A DNA stretch of 64,000 bases from NCBI GenBank assembly GCA_963693305.1, contig OY855908.1, forward strand, positions 1,240,001 to 1,304,000, read 5' to 3'. This document shows, piece by piece, positions 58,901 through 64,000 of the stretch. The translations under genes were made by a program, and so were the position numbers. How positions within the stretch are numbered: the first letter of the stretch is position 1; each line of letters starts with the position of its first letter. This stretch comes from Meandrina meandrites (lineage: Eukaryota > Cnidaria > Anthozoa > Scleractinia > Meandrinidae). The notes beneath the pieces are model-generated. The model was not told where the DNA came from. It saw only the letters and a program-made list of their open reading frames with translations, and searched no databases.

Positions 58901-61900
58901 ATCTTAAAATGGTTGGTTTGTTCATAGTTTATACAGAGAAACCTTTATGAAGCCCGGCAAACATCAAAGGGGCAAACAAATAGGCCAAGATTTATGTTGC
59001 AAGGTCCGTGACCCTGCATACTTTTTTGTTTTGCGCTCATAAAATGTGCATGAATTACGTAATCGCAATGCTCCTATTGGTTAGTTGGATGAACACACGT
59101 TAACACCTATTGTATTTTGTCAGGTGTTGTGCAGGGTCAACCCCCAAAATAGCGAACAAAAACATGCAACAAAGAACTTTGCCCGGTTTCTAACCACTTC
59201 CCTCTTTTAACTATGATTTGAATGGCCAATCAAATAATGTGTTAGCCGGAACAGAATACGTCTGCACGCGCAGGCTAATAATGTACCTGTACCTCGTGCA
59301 CAGGCCCCGCCAGTTAAATGGGACTTGTGGCTCTGGGGGCGCGAATGACGACAAACTAAGTGACCGCTCCATTCATAGGCGTGCGGGCAATTTTTTTACC
59401 AGGGGGGGGGGGGGGGGGGGGCGGTGAAGCACTTGCCCAAAAAATTCTCGCAAGTTGCCCAAATTTTTACGAAAAAGTCGAAAAGAAACGAGGGTCATAT
59501 ACGATGCTCTAACATAGGCCTACTTACGAAGTGAAAATATTCTTGCAAATGAATCTATCATATGAGCTCATAAAACACGTTAAAAGAAATAGCTGTCTCG
59601 GCCATTTCGACGGCCAAAGATATCAATGATACGATCCATGTCATTGTTGACTACAGAGTTGGCATATGCCCTTTCAATGTTAATACAAACAACCATTTAG
59701 TGCGTAGCGAAATTTCGTAAATGGACTTGCGAATCAGCGCTATTGATCGCGAATTGTCGTTGAGGTAACGGAAATTCGTCGAAATATCGGCCTTTGTTTT
59801 AGCGAATTGTCGCTCCAAGCACCGCGAATTTCTGCTCGAATTTTCGCGCGTACTTTCGACGAAAAGTCGGGGAAACAAAGAATGAAATTCGCGCATTTCG
59901 TTTGCATTACTTTTGCACAATACTGTAGTGCGATGAACATTACTGACACGTTGTTGCCCCATGGTGTTGCGTAGGTAAGTTTTCAATCTGCGCAATGCAC
60001 TGAATGATCGTTCTGCTGAACACGATGTAGCAGGTATCACTGCAAGGATATGTACTACATTAATAACCAGAAACTCATCACGTGCTGGGCAACCACTGTC
60101 TCGTGTGAATTTAACTGGCTTTACCACGCCGATTTCAGGTTAAAATAGAAAATATCTATCTCTTCAAAAAACAAAAACATGGAAACTTCTTTTAAAACTG
60201 GCTTTGCCCAAATTTCTTTTACTGCCCAAAAAAATCTGAGTTGCCCAAAATTTGGGGGGGCTGCAGCCCCCCCAGCCCCCCAGGCCCGTACGCCTATGGC
60301 TCCATTTTGTGTTAAAAAAAGACTGCTTTTTGGATTTCAAGAACATCGCGGATCCTCGATTAAGACTTGCTGATTGACTTTCGTAACAATAACTTACCCC
60401 TTTGACTTTAGCAGCTAGCTTTGAAGGGTTCTTGATGTAGCTTGGGTAACCAATATCTTCTGCGATAGCTTTAGCCTGCAAAAGAAATAAAGACAAGAAA
60501 AAATAAATACATTCCCTCCTTCGTCCGTGCATTCAAGCCAGAAGATCTCAAGTACCTTTTGCACCTATCCTTATAGCGAAATTAGTAAAGGATATTTGGA
60601 ATACCCTCTTTAATTAATTATTGCCGGAACACAAGAGGAACAATGCCTTCCATTGTAGATTTTAATAACGAGATAGTTCACACCAGAAGTCCATAACTAT
60701 AGTTATGGACTTCTGTTCACACTAACTTTTCGATTCATGTTCCCTTGGTATTCGTCTTGCGGAATAACCTTATCAAAGGTTTTAAGGTTTCTTTCAAAAA
60801 CTATTATTACACTTCGCTACATCTGTTAGTTTAACTAAAAAAGCACCTCACCTTTTCTACTGCATTCACTTTTGTCTCGTCAGACATCCATGGTAATGTA
60901 TCTACGGTCTTGATAAACTCATCTTTAATCAGTTGAGTCATCTGCGTTATCTTAAAGGATGAACAACAAGTTTTTACTAGTGCATTAGCAATAGAATTAA
61001 AGAAATCTTACAGTTTTAGGGAGGCTCGCTCGTTAAAATGACGGGCGTTCTTAAAGGCCACTTTTTCCTAGATAGGGCCTGTTCATCTATTCTCAACAAA
61101 AAAGGTAGTCGAGACATTATTTATAAAAAGTTTTTTTTGTTGCTGGAACATCAACAATTAGTGGTTTAAGGCAAAAAAGATTTATTACACGCGGGTTCAA
61201 CGCTACAGTCAAACCTCTTTAACAGGGACACTAAACGGGCAGACCGGAGTGTCCATGTTGTGCAGGTAGACATTGTATGAATTCTAGTTTCATTGGGACC
61301 AAGCGAACTGCAAATATAAAGATGTCCATATTATGAAGATATCCATAAGGAGAGCTTCAACCGTATTCCCAATCGCCGTCGCCGTCATCCCTCCTACCTT
61401 TTTTTTACTTCCTTCGTCGAACGCCACATCCACGAACATCAAGCCGAGCGGCATTCCAAGGACTTGCTGCATTCCGTCGATACACTCCTTCCAGCGATGC
61501 CTTGTCCTGTTTCCTATTACGGTCACTACATACTCGTCGTAGGCGTCTCTGTACTTCTGCGGCATCACTTTGATAAAGTTGTTGATGACCGTCCACATAA
61601 TGTAGTTCACAACGACAACAGGATCACTAACAAATACGACCAATAAAATCAACGCTGTGTTTGTGCAGAGGACGGAGACCTCGTGGAACCCAGGAAATCA
61701 GGTTGCTACGATTGAAAGGGCGCATATAGGTGCCTCCCATTTGAAGGAGGGAGGGGGTCTGCAGAAACATGGTCTTGATTTGATAGCGTCGCTATCAGAC
61801 GAAAGTCGAGACCAATAATTGTTTTATGATAGAGATAAAACGAAATTCTTTATTTTTGGCCTTTATTAAAATTAATTTTGAGCGTTTTGCAGTCAAGAGA

Positions 61901-62786
61901 AATTGCCTCGACCCTTATTGTGTTCTTGCTTAGCCAGAAATAGCTTTGGGAAGGTCAGCGCAACTTCTTGCACTTCTTGCCGTTGAAGTTATTTACTCTT
62001 CCTCCTTTCCCAAGAACAGCAGCAATTAGGTAATGCATTTCTAACTCAAGCTAAGTATTTTGCGCACCCAATACAAATTGCTCACACGCACGCATGCATG
62101 CATACATAGAGCTGAAAATTGTCTGTTGATATCAAGTCTGCTATCGTATAAGCAACGAAGATGTCCTCCGTCGCGCAAACGTAGATGACATTGAAACCAA
62201 ATTAGTCAGAAGTCGTCTCCGCTGGCTTGGGCACCTCTGCCGAATGGACGATGACAGAGTGCCTAAGCAGCTGTTTTTTTCAGAGCTAGAACACGGATCT
62301 CGCCCGTTTGGTCGTCCTAAACTAAGATTCAAGGACATTTTGAAAAAAGACCTCAAAATTGGAAGCGTTCTTGAAGCGTGGTGCTACTATGTACATAACA
62401 GAAAGGAATGGAGGGCTATCACGGATAACATCTGCACGTCATACGACAAAAGAAGATATGAAACATACTCAAAACGAAGGGATGCTCGCCGTAAAAGGGC
62501 GAAGGACAGTTAAATATAAACTGTGTTATACCCGTTAGCGGGTGCAGGCTTATATATATCGTGTAAATTAGGAGTGTATTCACCAAGGTAAATGTTTAGT
62601 AAGAAGAATAGCTATACCCTTTTACGTGAGTGAAACAAATGATACTTACGTCCTGGTCATATTTTCATAGAAATTGAAAAGGCGACTGTAAAACTGCGTG
62701 GGGTATGCGAGAACTTTGTCGTCTTTCCTGAATTTGCGACCTTGCTTGGCAAAAACTGCATTTACTAAGGCAACAAGTTTGTTCAG
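52876..62786 (-). CDS. M13 (neprilysin/ECE-like) zinc metallopeptidase, 3' 13 exons
   Basis: Minus-strand gene whose 5' end is beyond the window. Exons: 62786-62650, 61626-61398, 60941-60852, 60475-60398, 58608-58508, 58155-58097, 57254-57203, 56709-56642, 56407-56283, 55531-55466, 54732-54637, 54394-54318, 52975-52876. All introns are GT-AG and the phases join into 425 residues ending in TGA. Landmarks in order: [17 protein letters not shown]-like WMSDETK; IGYPSYI; VNGYYSP (the NAYY substrate motif, A to G); [20 protein letters not shown] (zinc His pair and catalytic Glu); [22 protein letters not shown] (third zinc ligand Glu); [24 protein letters not shown] (His matching the transition-state His); R split over the last intron; final CSLW. 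Family members are type II membrane ectopeptidases cleaving peptides. All catalytic residues are kept. The weakest joint is the donor at 54636 (GTTGGT). Confidence 0.9.
53085..53346 (-). mobile_element. tRNA-derived SINE in the last M13 intron
   Basis: The minus strand begins with a tRNA-like head (about 53346-53277) with a B-box GGTTCGAATCC, then a body containing TCTTGGGCAAGACA-type sequence (plus strand GTCTTGCCCAAGAACGACC), AGTGCCTTTCTTAAC and a tail toward 53085. This head-plus-conserved-body layout is that of tRNA-derived SINEs. The A-box is degenerate. Confidence 0.7.
53600..53931. mobile_element. 332-bp MITE with long terminal inverted repeats, TA-flanked
   Basis: Begins TACCGTAAAATTCCGGTTAT and ends with the reverse complement (ATAACCGGAATTTTACGGTA). 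TA at each outer end suits Tc1/mariner-type target duplication. Internally GGTTATAAGCCCC words recur in both orientations, and there is a poly-C run at 53691-53710. Non-coding; lies in the last M13 intron. Confidence 0.85.
54478..54572 (+). repeat. tRNA-like segment in an M13 intron
   Basis: GGAGTGGTCTAGTGGTTTAG resembles an A-box/D-arm, followed by CTAGATTGAAATCTG as an anticodon-arm-like hairpin and GAGTTCAAAATC as a degenerate B-box, with an insertion between. Probably a decayed tRNA-derived repeat. Confidence 0.45.
54764..54856. repeat. 45-bp direct duplication
   Basis: GGCAACTTCCCCAGTAAATA plus the following 25 bp occurs twice in tandem with a 45-bp period; only one or two bases differ. 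Confidence 0.9.
55024..55238. mobile_element. 215-bp palindromic MITE in an M13 intron
   Basis: The left arm, with GGCAAACGAGGACACATTGT, and right arm, with ACATTGTGTCCTCGTCTGCC, are reverse complements over about 37 bp, starting near TTTAAAGG and ending CCTTAAG; the centre is another palindrome, TTTCTGAAAGAAATCAGAAA. TTAA-type ends recall the element at 23281. Non-coding. Confidence 0.75.
55466..55531 (-). CDS. M13 peptidase exon with third zinc ligand
   Basis: 66 bp, phase 0 on both sides: [20 protein letters not shown] then FN, between CAG and GTAAGA. The Glu of ENIAD is the third zinc ligand; the usual Gly before it is Asn. Confidence 0.9.
55910..56038. mobile_element. 129-bp MITE-like palindrome in an M13 intron
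   Basis: Begins GGCCCCAGTTGTTCAAAGGA and ends CCTTCGAACAACTGGGCC, with inner GGATAACGCTATCC/GGATAGTG words in inverted arrangement. Non-coding. Confidence 0.75.
56642..56709 (-). CDS. M13 peptidase exon with HExxH zinc motif
   Basis: Acceptor TTTTTTTCAG, then A completing a codon and [20 protein letters not shown]; the exon ends in a phase-1 G before GTATGG. The two His bind zinc and the Glu is the general base, by family. Confidence 0.92.
57286..57537. other. unassigned readable stretch in an M13 intron
   Basis: Open minus-strand frames here (for example [20 protein letters not shown]) have no recognised family, and the in-phase join of the flanking M13 exons skips the region. Possibly repeat-derived. 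Confidence 0.25.
57683..57790. repeat. imperfect inverted repeat with poly-G tracts
   Basis: GCCTGCGAGCAAGGTCTCT and GGAGAGCTTCCTTGCAGGC form arms around a poly-G stretch, with a second poly-G just outside. MITE-like, in an M13 intron. Confidence 0.55.
59374..60298. mobile_element. 925-bp hAT element with 8-bp target duplication
   Basis: Flanked by GCTCCATT at 59366-59373 and 60299-60306. The terminal inverted repeats CATAGGCGTGCGGGC and GCCCGTACGCCTATG match at 14 of 15 positions, followed inside by poly-G and matching poly-C-rich ends. The minus strand holds the hAT C-terminal dimerisation region, [20 protein letters not shown] then [12 protein letters not shown], in a 158-codon frame (59651-60127). 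The catalytic part is missing, so this is an internally deleted, non-autonomous copy within an M13 intron. Confidence 0.92.
59651..60127 (-). pseudogene. hAT transposase C-terminal (HATC) remnant
   Basis: The frame starts [20 protein letters not shown] and contains the hAT C-terminal signature [18 protein letters not shown], the dimerisation helix. Everything N-terminal (zinc finger, RNase-H-like core) is absent. Confidence 0.85.
60684..60714. repeat. perfect 30-bp palindrome between 8-bp direct repeats
   Basis: AGAAGTCCATAACTA followed by its exact reverse complement. GTTCACAC precedes it (60676-60683) and follows it (60715-60722), as for a hAT-size target duplication around a minimal palindromic element. 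Located in an M13 intron. Confidence 0.85.
61209..61345. repeat. possible DNA-transposon end remnant
   Basis: CAGTCAAACCTCTTTAACAG, then GTGTCCATGTTGTGCAGG and GATGTCCATATTATGAAG, resemble pogo/Tigger-type terminal sequence repeated in diverged form. No second terminus was found. Adjacent to the M13 exon at 61398. Confidence 0.3.
62130..62516 (+). pseudogene. LINE ORF2 C-terminal relic in the M13 intron
   Basis: The frame, continuous from about 62133, reads [57 protein letters not shown] and [10 protein letters not shown], ending RRKRAKDS and TAA. RLRWLGH-x5-D and G-R-P-x-L-R-F-K-D-x-x-K-x-D-L-K form the standard C-terminal signature of many LINE endonuclease/reverse-transcriptase proteins. 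The rest is missing. Opposite strand to the host gene. Confidence 0.85.
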
Positions 62787-64000
62787 CTGGAAAATATATG
62801 GTAAAGTCAATACAATACAATCCATTATAAACAACTTGTCTTCCTCTTGCCAGTTAGCATTTGTAACAATTTGTAACATTTGTAACATTGTGTCAATATT
62901 TGTTTCAGTGTTTGTGTAAATTAGCCTTCAAAACCCTATTAGGAGTTGGCAATGAAGATATTTTATTTACATTACTAAAATTGTGGGTTTTATCCAGCTC
63001 GCGTGAATGCAATTATTGGCAGTCACAAAATCACACAAGGCTACAAGCTCGATTCCCATTTCATGAATAATTGTTATCCCCCCTGGTTATTATCATGGGA
63101 GATCTCGCCGGGATCACAGATATTCACAGCATATTTAGCAAATCACGTTTCACAAGGAACTGACTGAAACGGAAGCAATCTTTTCGGGCAAATCCAGGAC
63201 CGAAACGAAACGGTGTTTCCAAATAAAACATGAAAACTTGGCCAAAATGGTTGATGCCAAAAGAACGCCGCCAATAGTTTACAAGATTTTGCTTTCACTA
63301 CACAACCGAACACACATAAAGACTATGAGGCATGGGCACGTTGGTCAGCCGGGCCCACGATACATTTAACTGACGTATCAATAGGAATACATACATACAA
63401 AGCCTACATCGGCGCCACAGGCGGACACGTGAACGCCAAAAACCACTTTGGGAAAAGTTAGGGACTGTATACCCCCAACCAACAGCGACCAATGCTATGG
63501 CGCCACCTTTGGGTTTTTAAGGCTTATATAAACAAAGAACAATGTTATGATACCACAATAATGAAAGAAAACAATAATCAAAGAGGAATATTTTCAAAAA
63601 CAGAAATAAAAAAAAATTAAACTTAACGGAGTACGTGTAGGCAAAAGGAGGCTGACCGTAGAATGTCACAAGTTTCTAAACGGACTCTATGTCAAACACG
63701 CTAACTCAGTTCTCTGTTCTCTGTTCCGTGTCGGCAAAATATTAATTTATGCTAATTTTGATTATCACAAATTACATTTATTAAGCAATACGGTCGAAAA
63801 AGTCGTTTCTTCATGTCCATTTAATAGAACTCCGAGTTAAACAAATCAACCATAACAGTTGCGGTAAGAATTGGTTGGTTCCAGAAAAACAGACCAAAGC
63901 TACATGATCGGAAATAACAAAATTTAATTTAGAATGTAATTGCATAACATAAACAACACAACTGGGAGAGTTTCCGGGGAATTAACGATCTTTTCAAAGC
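62787..64000. other. M13 intron or 5' flank, nothing recognised
   Basis: Upstream M13 exons would be expected on the minus strand, but none could be recognised. The missing N-terminal half of the peptidase is presumably beyond the window. Confidence 0.35.

Noticed and set aside
62141..62356. 71-codon minus-strand frame as an extra M13 exon
   Set aside because: It is the antisense of a LINE C-terminal region; the flanking M13 exons join in phase without it.

Overview
The window is eukaryotic nuclear DNA, most likely from an anthozoan cnidarian (a stony coral fits best). Evidence: a cluster of single-exon rhodopsin-class receptors, a metallopeptidase gene with many short coding exons and GT-AG introns, LINE, Penelope and hAT relics, tRNA-derived SINE heads, many palindromic MITE-like elements, microsatellites and an AT-rich background. 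The species assignment is inference.

Layout. 1-5500: a 176-bp satellite (about 18 units) followed by diverged copies of the longer repeat it comes from; each copy holds an exon-like cassette and a tRNA-like segment. 9325-11080: a near-perfect 58-bp minisatellite (30 copies) rich in hairpin and G-quadruplex motifs. 12500-13115: a tRNA-like SINE head and two adjoining palindromic elements. 14227-14412: LINE reverse-transcriptase relic. 14678-19457: a 4.8-kb inverted-repeat (foldback-like) element. 19953-20450: Penelope GIY-YIG relic. 22075-23100: three exon-like cassettes on the minus strand, related to those at 3454-4450. 23281-25091: a 1.8-kb snap-back element.

27147-50985 is a cluster of class A GPCR genes: seven open receptors (27147 +, 36058 -, 38228 -, 42872 -, 44926 +, 47551 +, 49360 -) and two pseudogenes (29081 +, 50791 +). 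Each open one is a single exon of 281-307 aa with an almost absent N-terminus, an E-R-x-Y motif, no Cys at 3.25 and no Pro at 5.50. Most have CxxC in extracellular loop 3. This combination resembles the melanocortin/adenosine/cannabinoid-type (MECA) branch; the ligand is unknown. A (CCACTA)n array of about 3 kb with a 5'-truncated LINE interrupts the cluster (31300-35885).

52876-62786 holds, on the minus strand, the last 13 exons of a neprilysin/ECE-like M13 zinc metallopeptidase, reconstructed by joining exons in phase; the 5' end lies beyond the right edge. Its introns carry a SINE, several MITEs, a LINE relic and a 925-bp hAT element with an 8-bp target duplication.

No complete active transposon, no canonical rRNA, no prokaryotic operon and no CRISPR array was seen. 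The most notable items are the receptor cluster with its residue changes, the exon-like cassette family, the G-quadruplex minisatellite and the large inverted-repeat elements.
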